A stretch of 64,000 nt of DNA from Gemmatimonadota bacterium (GCA_028877215.1 JAPPFJ010000009.1:43093-107092), one strand, 5' to 3'; positions 38,251 to 47,312 are shown, numbered from the stretch's first letter. The notes: generated by a model not told the origin, from the letters alone. A program made the numbers and translations.

Positions 38251-39435
38251 ATGGCGCAGAGACGACAGGGGGATCAATTCCAGACCACCGACGTGCTCAT
38301 GCTTTCGGGCGGGCACGCCGTGCACGATACGTACAGCGGATTCCTGGCGCCCCTGCTGCCGGTCTTCATTCGGACCCTGTCGCTGACCAAGACCGAGGCG
38401 GGCATGCTGATGGTCGTGAGGCAGGCGCCGTCGGTATTTCAGCCGATTATCGGACTTCGGGCGGACCGCTCGAATCTGCGCTTTCTGGTAATCCTCGGAC
38501 CCGCGGTCACGGGCATCGCGATGAGTTTACTTGGCGTGGCCGGCGGGTACTCGATGCTGGTCGCGCTCCTGTTGATCGCCGGCTTCAGTTCGGCGGCCTT
38601 TCACGCCGTCGGGCCGGCCATGACCGGAACGCTGTCGGGGCCGAACCTGGGGCGCGGCATGGGGATCTGGATGTTGTGCGGTGAACTCGGCCGCACCCTG
38701 GGTCCGATTCTGATCGTAAGCGTCATCGGCCTGTGGGGGATCTTGGGAACGGCCTATCTGATCCCCGTCGGCCTTCTTGCGTCGGTGGTCCTGTTGTTGC
38801 GGATGAGGCGCGTCGGGGCACAGGCATTTTCCTTCTACAAGGCGCTGCCATGGCGTTCCGCCCTGAAACGCATGGCGCCCGTTATGGTCCCGCTGTCCGG
38901 CATCGTTTTCGTCCGTGCGTTTACGTTGGCCTCGCTCACCGCATTTCTGCCCACGTTCCTGAGCGAAGAGGGCGCGAGTTTGTGGCTGGCCGGCGCGTCC
39001 CTTTCGGTCCTGGAAGGCGCGGGCATCGCTGGGGCGCTGATCGGCGGATGGGTGAGCGACAGGCTGGGGCGCGGGCGGGTGCTGGGTTTTTCGATGATTT
39101 TGACGCCCATCCTGCTCTTTGTCTTTCTCGACAGCCAGGGCTGGGTTCTGTTTCCGGTCCTGGTGGTACTGGGATTTGTTGCGCTTTCGACAGGCCCAGT
39201 CGTCATGGCGATGGTGCAGGAAAGCTGTCCGGAAAACCGGGCGTTCGCCAACGGGATTTATATGGGCGGGGGTTTCGCGCTTCGCGGACTGGCGATGCTG
39301 CTGCTCGGGATGATGGGCGACGCCTACGGCCTGCGGCGGGCATTCGAAGTCAGCGCGGTTTTGATGTTCGCCGGTGTTCTGCTGGTATTGAAAATACCTA
39401 AAAGCGGGGGACGTAAGACGGGAGACGGGAGATGA
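38251..39435 (+). CDS. MFS transporter (fosmidomycin-resistance Fsr-like)
   Basis: 12-TM pattern; LSGGHAVHDTYSGFLAPLLPVFI, FSSAAFHAVGPAMTG, GGWVSDRLGRGRVL. Confidence 0.85.
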   Translation: MAQRRQGDQFQTTDVLMLSGGHAVHDTYSGFLAPLLPVFIRTLSLTKTEAGMLMVVRQAPSVFQPIIGLRADRSNLRFLVILGPAVTGIAMSLLGVAGGYSMLVALLLIAGFSSAAFHAVGPAMTGTLSGPNLGRGMGIWMLCGELGRTLGPILIVSVIGLWGILGTAYLIPVGLLASVVLLLRMRRVGAQAFSFYKALPWRSALKRMAPVMVPLSGIVFVRAFTLASLTAFLPTFLSEEGASLWLAGASLSVLEGAGIAGALIGGWVSDRLGRGRVLGFSMILTPILLFVFLDSQGWVLFPVLVVLGFVALSTGPVVMAMVQESCPENRAFANGIYMGGGFALRGLAMLLLGMMGDAYGLRRAFEVSAVLMFAGVLLVLKIPKSGGRKTGDGR

Positions 39436-39536
39436 GGTCCTTGCCCGGTAGGTTTACCTATTCGCCTGCGGCGTGAGCTGAAACCCGCACCGGGCAGGCA
39501 ATCTCTACCCTCTAACGTCTTACGTCTACCCACTTG
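39402..39536. repeat. Palindromic GTAGACG-arm repeat element, copy 3 (overlaps MFS 3' end)
   Basis: GGACGTAAGACGGGAGACGGGAG...CCTTGCCCGGT...ACCGGGCAGGCAATCTCTACCCTCTAACGTCTTACGTCTACCC. Confidence 0.72.
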
Positions 39537-39550
39537 TGGAGGGTTGATTG

Positions 39551-39585
39551 AAAAAAACCACCGGCCTCTTTCCGAGACCGGCGGT
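39551..39585 (-). terminator. Rho-independent terminator (minus strand)
   Basis: AACCGCCGGTCTC-GGAAA-GAGGCCGGTGGTT followed by TTTTT on the minus strand. Confidence 0.8.
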
Positions 39586-39598
39586 TCTTCGCTCTAAT

Positions 39599-39715
39599 TT
39601 ATCCCTTTGGCCGCCTTTGACCCTTGACGAATATGAGCCTCGGGCGGCGTCTTCGCCGTTTGATCTGTGGCACGGTCACCACCCCCTTTTGAAGTAAGAA
39701 TATCATTGTTTTCAT
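39599..39715 (-). CDS. Candidate tiny highly basic protein (24-38 aa)
   Basis: MKTMIFLLQKGVVTVPQIKRRRRRPRLIFVKGQRRPKG*, possibly starting at GTG after AAGGGGGTGGTGACC; terminator directly downstream. Confidence 0.45.
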   Translation of the reverse strand: MKTMIFLLQKGVVTVPQIKRRRRRPRLIFVKGQRRPKG

Positions 39716-39874
39716 GGATTTGATCGTTTTCCGTGGAAATTTGTTCCAGGAAATAACAAACAGGCATCAGCCGTCAGCAGAAGGCGGGAAGACGAGAGAA
39801 GGAAAAAGGAGGAAGGAAGAAGGAAGAAAAAAGGCAAGGTGTGAGACGCGAGACTATCGAGGTAAGGAGATGCT

Positions 39875-40091
39875 TTACTGGAAATTGTCGAGGTGTTTGT
39901 CGAAATCATCAGACATCTCGACGAGACCCTTCGCGCTCAGGTATTTTGGTGTTGGTTCTTCGTGCGACAGCGCAATGAGCGTCAGGTAGGAGCCGTCTGC
40001 TTGGGTGATGATGATCTCTTCGCCATTTGTCGCTTCTTTAACCAGTTCCGGCGCGGCAGGATTCCGCTTCTGTCAGAGAGATTTTCTGCAT
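39875..40091 (-). pseudogene. Phd/YefM-family antitoxin, single-nucleotide frameshift
   Basis: MQKISLTEAESCRA then +1 shift to ELVKEATNGEEIIITQADGSYLTLIALSHEEPTPKYLSAKGLVEMSDDFDKHLDNFQ*; length 217 nt = 72 codons + 1. Confidence 0.7.
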
Positions 40092-40339
40092 TTCCAATTC
40101 CTCAATGTCTGCAGATTTGTGGAAGTTCGCATTAATATCGCCAGGTGATACATTTGCCCTGGCGGGGCGTTTTCTCTATATTGGACCGACCATAACATCC
40201 CGCCGTCCATGGCACTTTTGACGAACTCAAGGGTGCGGACAGGCTGATATAACGCGTGAGATAGACTTGCCTCACGATTATGTCGTCCTGTGCGCATCCT
40301 TTTTTGTGTTGGGGCGACGGAAAGGAACGGTGCGAAAAC

Positions 40340-43003
40340 ATGCCTCGAGATCCTCAATCCGGAGAGCTTGTCGTCCAACTTCAACCCGGGCTCGATTATT
40401 CGTTAGTCGGCGCCAAATCTGCCAATCTCGGCAGGGCCATCGAACACGGATTCCCTGTACCTCCTGGATTTGTAATAACCCGGAACGCACTCAACCTGTT
40501 TCTTACGCGATCCGACCTTTTGAATCATGCGCGAAGACTCACTCATTGTTCCACGGGCCTGACACATTCAGGACGTGTTGAAAATTACCAGGCATTTCGT
40601 CTAAAACTACTGGCAACTTCATTCCCACGACCCTTAATCGACGCGATTACACCGTCTGCCGAGTGCCTGTCTTCAAATGCTCCCTACGGATTAGCCGTCC
40701 GTTCATCGACGATTTACGAGGACTCGGCCTGTGCGAGCTTTGCGGGCGTATATGAGAGTTTCCTTGGTATCCGATCACTCCATGAACTTCTGAAGGCAAT
40801 TCAAAGGTGCTGGTGTGCTGCCTGGGCGCCACTCGCACTTGAATACGCACGAAAAATGGGTATTGAGCCTGAGCCGGATGCTATGTCCGTCCTCGTTCAG
40901 CCACTTCTTCGAGCTGACAGTGCCGGCGTACTCTACACCGCAGACCCACTGACGGGAAATCCGTGGCGGTTCGTTTCGGAATCGTCATTCGGTCTCGCAC
41001 GCGACCTTATGGCGTCTGCCGGAGAAATTCCGGTTGATCGTTTCTCGTTTGATTGGAATACGGGAGATATCCTCAGTCGTGAAATCAGAACGAAGAAAAA
41101 CGCCCTGGTCCCGCGTGTCAGCGGCATTGAAGACATTGACATTTCCCCAGATCAGCAGTGCGAACCGTCACTGAGCGACCAGATTGCGAGCCGAATCGCG
41201 CAGTTAGGTCTGCAGATCGACAGGGTCTTCGGTACACGCGTTGATCTCGAGTGGGTCGTAGTAAAAGAGAGCATCCACGTCGTACAGGTGAGGCCGATCA
41301 CGGCACTGCCGGCCTTCTTTCCGCATCACCTGCCAGCGCACCTGGCGGATAGGACGTGGCGCACTCCCAAAAAATGGCATTTTCCATTCAAAAGGGATGA
41401 TGCGACGGTAACGCTGCCGTTCTACCGGGATAAGCTGATCACAGAGAGGTATAGCCGCTCGCTCGAGGTGGGACCCGTCGAGACGCCTTACCTCCGAAAG
41501 TGCTTTGCCGAGTTGGACTTCCACGGACATCGCTATCTGGTTCAGGAAAAAGGCGTATGGCCCCATATGCCTCCCGAAAAGCTGGAACAGTATCTGATCG
41601 AAAACGAACCTCAAATGCGGTCCACATTCTTGCGCAACATGAACGAGAGAATTCACGATGTAGGAAATACTGCGATCTGCCTGGAGAACGAGGAAGGAAC
41701 GCTGGAACGAGCAATTGACGCAATCCTGTGGGTGCGGGAGGAAGTATGGCGCCTCCTCGGTGATACTTCGGGACCGTCTCAGTTTCTGGCGCATCACTGC
41801 AGGAACTTGCTAAATGACTTTGTTGACAAACATACGCCCAAAGTCGATGTCAACGACCTGACGCTTGGCCATCACCCCGCGTTGAACCCCTATTTTCCCC
41901 ATGTATTGATGGGGGAGGCAGAGAAGATGGCAAAATTGCTTGAACCAGAACGCAAGCGATTCGAGAGCCTGAGTATGAACGAGTTTGTCGCAGCCATGTT
42001 TGAAAAAGACATGCAAGAAGCGTTTGCGGCGGCGCTTGAGGATTTCTGCGGTCGCTTCTGCCTGGTTCCGCCGTGGCAGTTTGAGTTTCCGTGTGAGATC
42101 CTTCGCGACCCGACATGTGAAATCCTGAGGCTTATTCGAAATGCAATCAAAGGCGCCCCATCCGTGGGCCGGGTTTTAGAAGAGACAACCTGGCGGCGTG
42201 AGGCGGCTTTGGCCGAGATTCGGGAGACATTGGCTTCGCAGACTGCCGAATTGAGGCGTCTTGAACGACTTTGCGACTGGGCTCTGTTCTGGGGACCGGC
42301 TTTGAACCAGCGCGTTCTGCGTTCGGGCGTGCCGACCAGAAGGCTGAGGCGCCTCTTTCGCAGCAAGCAGGGCGTGCTGTTGACTGCCGGGCTGATCGAT
42401 GAGATTGACGACGTCTTGTATTTCACGGTGGACGACTTGAAAGTCATCGCCGTGACAGGCGACATCGCCACAGGGCGACGGCTGCTGCTGAAACGGCGGC
42501 GTGAATACGAACACGCCAACCGCCTTGACGCGCCGGCTTTCCTTGGAAAGGCGCCGGAAGAAGAATCCACGACGAAGCCCCGTGTTGCTGCTGACACAAA
42601 CGTAGCCGGGAAGGCGGAAGGAAAAGTCATTAGTGCAACACCTGCAGGTCCGGGCCGCAGCACGGGTATCGTGCGCCGAATCGAGACACTGGAAGAAGGA
42701 GACGACGTAGCGTGTAGTGGGAACGTGGTGGTCCTCGTCAAGCCGGTCCAATCGACCAACTGGCACGTGCCGCTCCTGTTCTCTATGCTGCTGCGGGTGC
42801 GTGGCCTCATCGTTCCGGACGCCCAGGGGATGTGGATGAACCATATCAGCCAGATTGCACGGGAGTGCCGAGTGCCTGTAGTAAAGATTGGCCCTTCGGA
42901 TTTGGGGAGGTTCGTCGATGGTTGTCAGGTTGAGGTGGACGGCACGGGAGGGATCGTGACGCTGATCGAACCACAAGCCAGGAGTCGAAAATCGATCATG
43001 TAG
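40340..43003 (+). CDS. PEP/pyruvate-binding-domain protein (PEP synthase / rifampin phosphotransferase-like)
   Basis: GLDYSLVGAKSANLGRAIEHGFPVPPGFVITRNAL, GLAVRSSTIYEDSACASFAGVYESFLG N-terminal PPDK; C-terminal swivelling domain with MNHISQIARECRVPVV; start may be 40280. Confidence 0.85.
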   Translation: MPRDPQSGELVVQLQPGLDYSLVGAKSANLGRAIEHGFPVPPGFVITRNALNLFLTRSDLLNHARRLTHCSTGLTHSGRVENYQAFRLKLLATSFPRPLIDAITPSAECLSSNAPYGLAVRSSTIYEDSACASFAGVYESFLGIRSLHELLKAIQRCWCAAWAPLALEYARKMGIEPEPDAMSVLVQPLLRADSAGVLYTADPLTGNPWRFVSESSFGLARDLMASAGEIPVDRFSFDWNTGDILSREIRTKKNALVPRVSGIEDIDISPDQQCEPSLSDQIASRIAQLGLQIDRVFGTRVDLEWVVVKESIHVVQVRPITALPAFFPHHLPAHLADRTWRTPKKWHFPFKRDDATVTLPFYRDKLITERYSRSLEVGPVETPYLRKCFAELDFHGHRYLVQEKGVWPHMPPEKLEQYLIENEPQMRSTFLRNMNERIHDVGNTAICLENEEGTLERAIDAILWVREEVWRLLGDTSGPSQFLAHHCRNLLNDFVDKHTPKVDVNDLTLGHHPALNPYFPHVLMGEAEKMAKLLEPERKRFESLSMNEFVAAMFEKDMQEAFAAALEDFCGRFCLVPPWQFEFPCEILRDPTCEILRLIRNAIKGAPSVGRVLEETTWRREAALAEIRETLASQTAELRRLERLCDWALFWGPALNQRVLRSGVPTRRLRRLFRSKQGVLLTAGLIDEIDDVLYFTVDDLKVIAVTGDIATGRRLLLKRRREYEHANRLDAPAFLGKAPEEESTTKPRVAADTNVAGKAEGKVISATPAGPGRSTGIVRRIETLEEGDDVACSGNVVVLVKPVQSTNWHVPLLFSMLLRVRGLIVPDAQGMWMNHISQIARECRVPVVKIGPSDLGRFVDGCQVEVDGTGGIVTLIEPQARSRKSIM

Positions 43004-43045
43004 TGCCGAGCAACGTGCAGTCGTCACCAGTGCAGTCCAGGAGCG

Positions 43046-43219
43046 ATGGAGAGCGAAACTCCCCGTTTCGAATTCGTCCATTTTGATCGTGATTTAAGAT
43101 CCAAAAGTTGCCCATCCGTCCGAAAGATCCAAACCGCGGCCGAGGATCTCTTCTGGTGCTTGCTTCGCAATAAGCAATACGCCGGCCAACGCTATGGCAC
43201 GACCTCCCCACCGCAATAG
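43046..43219 (+). pseudogene. Possible DUF559 (Vsr-like endonuclease fold) remnant
   Basis: ...KIQTAAEDLFWCLLRNKQYAGQRYGTTSPPQ* resembles the DUF559 T-x-AE-x-LW-x-LRN-x-x-L-x-G motif. Confidence 0.3.
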
Positions 43220-43221
43220 CA

Positions 43222-43315
43222 CTCGGTAACCCTTCGACCCTTCGACAAGCTCAGGGGACCGGCTCGGCTTCTGCCCGCCTCGCCTGCTTCAGCAGGCAGG
43301 CGACTCACCTCCAGT
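43222..43315. repeat. CCTGAGCCTGTCGAAGGG/CCGAGCCGG repeat, copy 1 (inverted orientation)
   Basis: CCTTCGACAAGCTCAGGGGACCGGCTCGGCTTCTGC. Confidence 0.6.
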
Positions 43316-43372
43316 GAAAGCGATCAAGACAAAGCGCATCCGTAATCCGCGGATGTCGTTATGCGTGACTAG

Positions 43373-43409
43373 TGTTCATTTTCGGACAATTGTGTATCAT
43401 TATCGAACG
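43373..43409 (+). promoter_or_regulatory. Composite operator/UAS copy 2
   Basis: TGTTCATTTTCGGACA-ATTG-TGTATCATTATCGAACG. Confidence 0.8.
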
Positions 43410-43473
43410 CTTGTCGGGCAGTTCCATCGGACAAGCATCACATATATAATTGTTATTTAATAAGTTGTATTCA

Positions 43474-43489
43474 TGGCACGATGATCGCA
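43474..43489 (+). promoter_or_regulatory. Sigma-54 promoter for permease 7
   Basis: TGGCACG-ATGA-TCGCA, 64 bp after the operator. Confidence 0.78.
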
Positions 43490-43571
43490 AGCAAATAAGC
43501 CGCGTGTAAGTCCGGCGATCCTCATCGTTCGGTCCGGCGCGGGTTTATAGGTACCCCACAAGGGCATTGAG

Positions 43572-46040
43572 ATGCTCTGGAATTATCTGATCGTAGCATA
43601 CCGGAATCTGGTGCGTCACAAGGCCTATACTGCGATCAACACTATTGGCCTCGCGATCGGCATTGCGTTCTGCGTGTTGACGTATCTGTATGTGCATCAC
43701 GAGTGGACCTACGATGCGTTTCACAAACATGCCGACCGGATTTATCGCGTGAATATTGAACTCTCCGGACCGGACCGGAAGGGCTATTCCCTGCCTAATG
43801 TTCCGACTGCATTGCGCGATGAACTGCTCCGAACGGTTACTGGCGTGGAGATGGCCGCGCGGCTGACAGCGGCGCGAGGCAGCGACCGCGAAGACCGGGA
43901 GATTCAGGTGACGTACGGAGACCAGGTCCTTAAGTTGCCGTTTTTGATCGTGGATCCCGCGTTTCTGAGCATGTTCTCGTTTCCGCTTCGTGCCGGCGAA
44001 CCGGAGGTTGCCCTGAAGAATCCGAACTCTGTCGTGTTGAGCGCGGAAACGGCAACGAGGATTTTCGGAGATGAAAATCCGGTTGGAAAACAGTTGAGCC
44101 TGCGATCCATCTGGAGCCACGAGAGCGCAGATTTCACGGTAACCGGCGTTGCCGAGCCCGTGCCCGACAATTCATCCATTCAGTTTGAGGTGTTGCTCCC
44201 GTATCAGCATCTCTGGTTCTTTTTACACCTGGAGCCCAATGGCTGGAAGCGGATTTCCCGGTGCGGCACCTACGTTCAACTCAGTGACAATACTGAAGCC
44301 AAAGATATAGAACTGGCGTTGCGTTCGATTGTAAGAGCCAACATGCTGCGATCGGAAATTTCTGAGGACAGCCTGCATTTGCGGTTGCAACCGCTGACAG
44401 ATTTGCGCCATCGAATGGATCTGATGGAAATCAGAAATCATGGCGTGAAGCCGCCGCGGGATCCGTTGACCGGGTATGGACTGATCTGCCTTTCGGTGCT
44501 GGTTCTGGTGATGGCGTCGATCAATTATGTCAATCTTGCGGTCGGTCGCATGGTCACCCGAACAAAGGAAGTCGGCGTTCGCAAAGTGATGGGCGCTTTG
44601 CGCTCGCAGCTGTTTTGGCAATACTTATGCGAGTCGGTCCTGATGAGTATACTGGCCGTGGGCCTGGGACTGGTATTTGCCGAGCATGCGCTACCGTTCT
44701 TCAATGGATTCACGCACCAGAGCCTTTCCTTCGACCCTGTTTTCAGCCGGTCCGCATTTGTCTTTCTGGTCATTCTAACTTTGGGCATCGGAATCCTTAT
44801 CTGCAGCTACCCTGCGCTTGTCCTCTCAGGGGCGCATCCGGTTCACATACTCAGTGGGCGGTTCCGGCCGAGCCATCGCAATCTGATTGGTCGCGCGCTC
44901 GTTCTGGGACAGTTTGCCGTATCGAGTGTTTTGACTGTCTGTACCTTGATTATGGTCTATCAACTGCGATTTTTAAGGGAAAAAGACCTCGGCTTCAACA
45001 AGGAATTCGTGATCTCAATCAATGTAGGCGGCCTTCCCGAGAGGCCCGGGGGGCGAGGTATCCTCAAGAATCGTTATTTGCAAAATCACAAGGTGATTGG
45101 ATGCACGACGGTGAGGTACACACTGTTGGAGGAAGGTCCGGCGGACACCGAAGAAGCGAGAGGCGGGCAAGGACAATCGTTGAAGATAAGACCCTACTTC
45201 GTGGATCACGATTTCGTAAGGACGTTCGAGATGAAGGTGTTGTCGGGACGGGATTTTGACTCAGGCACGAATGACCTGGCGCAGGGTAGCGGCCTTGCAA
45301 ACGAAGAACTGGTCAAGCAGATGGGGTGGGACGAACCAATCGGGCAGACCCTGACGTTAGAAGGCAGCGCAGCGCGTTTAATGCGAAGCTCAAAAGGGGT
45401 TGTTCGGGTCATCGGCGTGGTGAAGGACTTTCATTTAAGGCCGCTTCAACGGAGCGTCCAACCTTCGATGCTCTTGCTGAATCCATATATCGGCCTTGAA
45501 GCAGAGAGCTTCTTTGTACGTGTCGGACCAGGTGACGTTGACGAGACGTTGAAATATCTGGAAGCAGAGTGGAAGTCGATCGCGCCGCCCGGTGAGCCGT
45601 TCTACTTTACGTTTCTTGATGACGATATCGAGAACTATTACCAGGACTTCGTGAGTTGGAGCAGGATTGTTGGTTATGCGACGGTTTTCGCCGTTTTTAT
45701 CGCGTGTCTGGGTGCATTCGGATTAACGGCATTGGCCGTAGCGAGGCGAACCAAGGAAATAGGCATTCGAAAGACGATGGGCGCCTCCGTCTTGAATGTC
45801 GTGTCGCTGTTGTCGCGCGAATTTGCGATGCCGGTGTTGATCGCGAATCTTTGCGCCTGGCCCCTGGCGTACCTGGCGATGGACAGGTGGCTGCAGAATT
45901 TCGCGTATCGCATCGAAATGACAGCCGGCGTATTCCTGCTGGGCGGGTTGCTGACGCTGCTGGTGGTAATCGGTACCGTGAGCATACAGACCACGACGGC
46001 GGCCAGGGCGAACCCGGTTGAGTCACTGCGTTACGAATAG
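43572..46040 (+). CDS. MacB/FtsX-type ABC transporter permease 7
   Basis: MLWNYLIVAYRNLVRHKAYTAINTIGLAIGIAFCVLTYLYVHHEWTYD; FGLTALAVARRTKEIGIRKTMGAS; ANPVESLRYE. Confidence 0.93.
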   Translation: MLWNYLIVAYRNLVRHKAYTAINTIGLAIGIAFCVLTYLYVHHEWTYDAFHKHADRIYRVNIELSGPDRKGYSLPNVPTALRDELLRTVTGVEMAARLTAARGSDREDREIQVTYGDQVLKLPFLIVDPAFLSMFSFPLRAGEPEVALKNPNSVVLSAETATRIFGDENPVGKQLSLRSIWSHESADFTVTGVAEPVPDNSSIQFEVLLPYQHLWFFLHLEPNGWKRISRCGTYVQLSDNTEAKDIELALRSIVRANMLRSEISEDSLHLRLQPLTDLRHRMDLMEIRNHGVKPPRDPLTGYGLICLSVLVLVMASINYVNLAVGRMVTRTKEVGVRKVMGALRSQLFWQYLCESVLMSILAVGLGLVFAEHALPFFNGFTHQSLSFDPVFSRSAFVFLVILTLGIGILICSYPALVLSGAHPVHILSGRFRPSHRNLIGRALVLGQFAVSSVLTVCTLIMVYQLRFLREKDLGFNKEFVISINVGGLPERPGGRGILKNRYLQNHKVIGCTTVRYTLLEEGPADTEEARGGQGQSLKIRPYFVDHDFVRTFEMKVLSGRDFDSGTNDLAQGSGLANEELVKQMGWDEPIGQTLTLEGSAARLMRSSKGVVRVIGVVKDFHLRPLQRSVQPSMLLLNPYIGLEAESFFVRVGPGDVDETLKYLEAEWKSIAPPGEPFYFTFLDDDIENYYQDFVSWSRIVGYATVFAVFIACLGAFGLTALAVARRTKEIGIRKTMGASVLNVVSLLSREFAMPVLIANLCAWPLAYLAMDRWLQNFAYRIEMTAGVFLLGGLLTLLVVIGTVSIQTTTAARANPVESLRYE

Positions 46041-46096
46041 ACTTCACGGACGCTCGATGTATCTCAAGCTGCTTATCACGGATGGAGGACGGAACA

Positions 46097-46237
46097 ATGT
46101 TAAGTCCAGAATGGATTCCCATGATGGGTGTTATCTATATGGGTTTGGTCGCAGCGGTGGTTATCTACCTGCTTCTGCTGGCTTTCCGATTCGTGAGAGC
46201 TGTAGAGAGGTTTGTCGAGAAATATAACCCCCGGTAG
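46097..46237 (+). CDS. Small membrane protein, 46 aa
   Basis: GGAGGACGGAACA-ATG; MLSPEWIPMMGVIYMGLVAAVVIYLLLLAFRFVRAVERFVEKYNPR*; single TM helix with basic tail. Confidence 0.65.
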   Translation: MLSPEWIPMMGVIYMGLVAAVVIYLLLLAFRFVRAVERFVEKYNPR

Positions 46238-46316
46238 TTGAAACTGCATTTCGGACATGATTCGTGACCTGTAAGACGAGCTGTATTCAATAGCCGAACC
46301 AGGACGTGACTGCCGC

Positions 46317-47141
46317 ATGAAACCTGTTCCCATTCTGATTGCGATGTTCATCTTCTCTCTGGCGCCAGCCGGCTGCGGTGCTGGCAAGCGTGTCGAAGAG
46401 GAGGTCGTCGAGCGTTCCGTCGAGTTTGCGCTGGGGGGACGACTGACGATTGTCAACGTGAACGGGGATATAACGGTCAATTCCTGGGAACGACACGAGG
46501 TGGAGATGAAGGCCGTGAAGCGGGCGCGCGCCGAAAGCGTAGAAGAGGCACGGCTGCTTCTGGAGAAGACCACGGTGCAGTTCGACCGGACCGAGCAGGG
46601 GATTGATATCCGCACGGCCGCGCCCAAAAAGCCAGGAAGAAACCGGAACGTCAGCGTCGCCTATACGGTGACCGTACCCGTGGAGATCGATCTGGAATTG
46701 AAAACCGTCAATGGACGCGTAGGCATTGAGAATGTATCAGGAGCGGTCGATGCGAAGACGACCAACGGGCGCATCGACCTTAAGAGGATCACTGGATCGA
46801 TTCAGGCAAAGACGACGAACGGAAAAATCGGGCTCCTGGAGGTGCTGGGTCCGATCAACGCGAAAACAGCGAACGGCAGCATCAAGGCGGAGGTTGGCGG
46901 GAGCGGAGAGCAACAACACGAGATCCGCGCGGCAACGACAAACGGAGGCATCGAGGTGACGCTGCCAAAGGGTCTGAAAGCAAACCTGAAAGCATCCACG
47001 GTAAACGGAAGGATCAATACGGATTTTCCGGTTACCGTGAAGGGTTTCATCAGCAAGTCCGTCGACGGCGTCATCAACGGCGGCGGGGAACTGATTCACC
47101 TGAAGACGGTGAACGGATCGATTCGGCTGAAAGAACGATAG
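46317..47141 (+). CDS. DUF4097-like repeat protein, putative lipoprotein
   Basis: Signal peptide with lipobox LAPAGC; repeated K-T-x-N-G-x-I motifs. Confidence 0.8.
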   Translation: MKPVPILIAMFIFSLAPAGCGAGKRVEEEVVERSVEFALGGRLTIVNVNGDITVNSWERHEVEMKAVKRARAESVEEARLLLEKTTVQFDRTEQGIDIRTAAPKKPGRNRNVSVAYTVTVPVEIDLELKTVNGRVGIENVSGAVDAKTTNGRIDLKRITGSIQAKTTNGKIGLLEVLGPINAKTANGSIKAEVGGSGEQQHEIRAATTNGGIEVTLPKGLKANLKASTVNGRINTDFPVTVKGFISKSVDGVINGGGELIHLKTVNGSIRLKER

Positions 47142-47190
47142 GCCGGGAGCGTTCCGGCACCTGGGAACGGCCAGAGTCGCACAACGTTAT

Positions 47191-47212
47191 GGGCAGACAG
47201 GAATGTCTGCCC
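47191..47212. repeat. GGGCAGACA-GGAA-TGTCTGCCC perfect palindrome, copy 6
   Basis: GGGCAGACAGGAATGTCTGCCCC. Confidence 0.8.
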
Positions 47213-47312
47213 CACCTTCGCACCCACTTCTTGAACGTCTCTACAGAGTACGTGAAAGTGAATCCGCGAACCCGTTTGACGTACGAGTCACACCCTCAAA
47301 GGCACGGGACCC

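Noticed and set aside
39776-39845. Purine-rich tract considered as an additional GTAGACG-arm repeat
   Set aside because: Lacks the conserved core and the complementary right arm; treated as low-complexity sequence.
41890-42810. 306-aa minus-strand ORF
   Set aside because: Antisense to the PEP/pyruvate-binding protein; Ser/Arg-rich shadow translation.
40340-43003. Calling the dikinase a rifampin resistance gene
   Set aside because: Domain layout is only similar and the swivelling-domain motif is divergent; the substrate cannot be inferred from sequence reading.
43193-43208. Extra TGGCACG match considered as another sigma-54 promoter
   Set aside because: No TTGC-like -12 element at the correct spacing and no operator at ~64 bp upstream.
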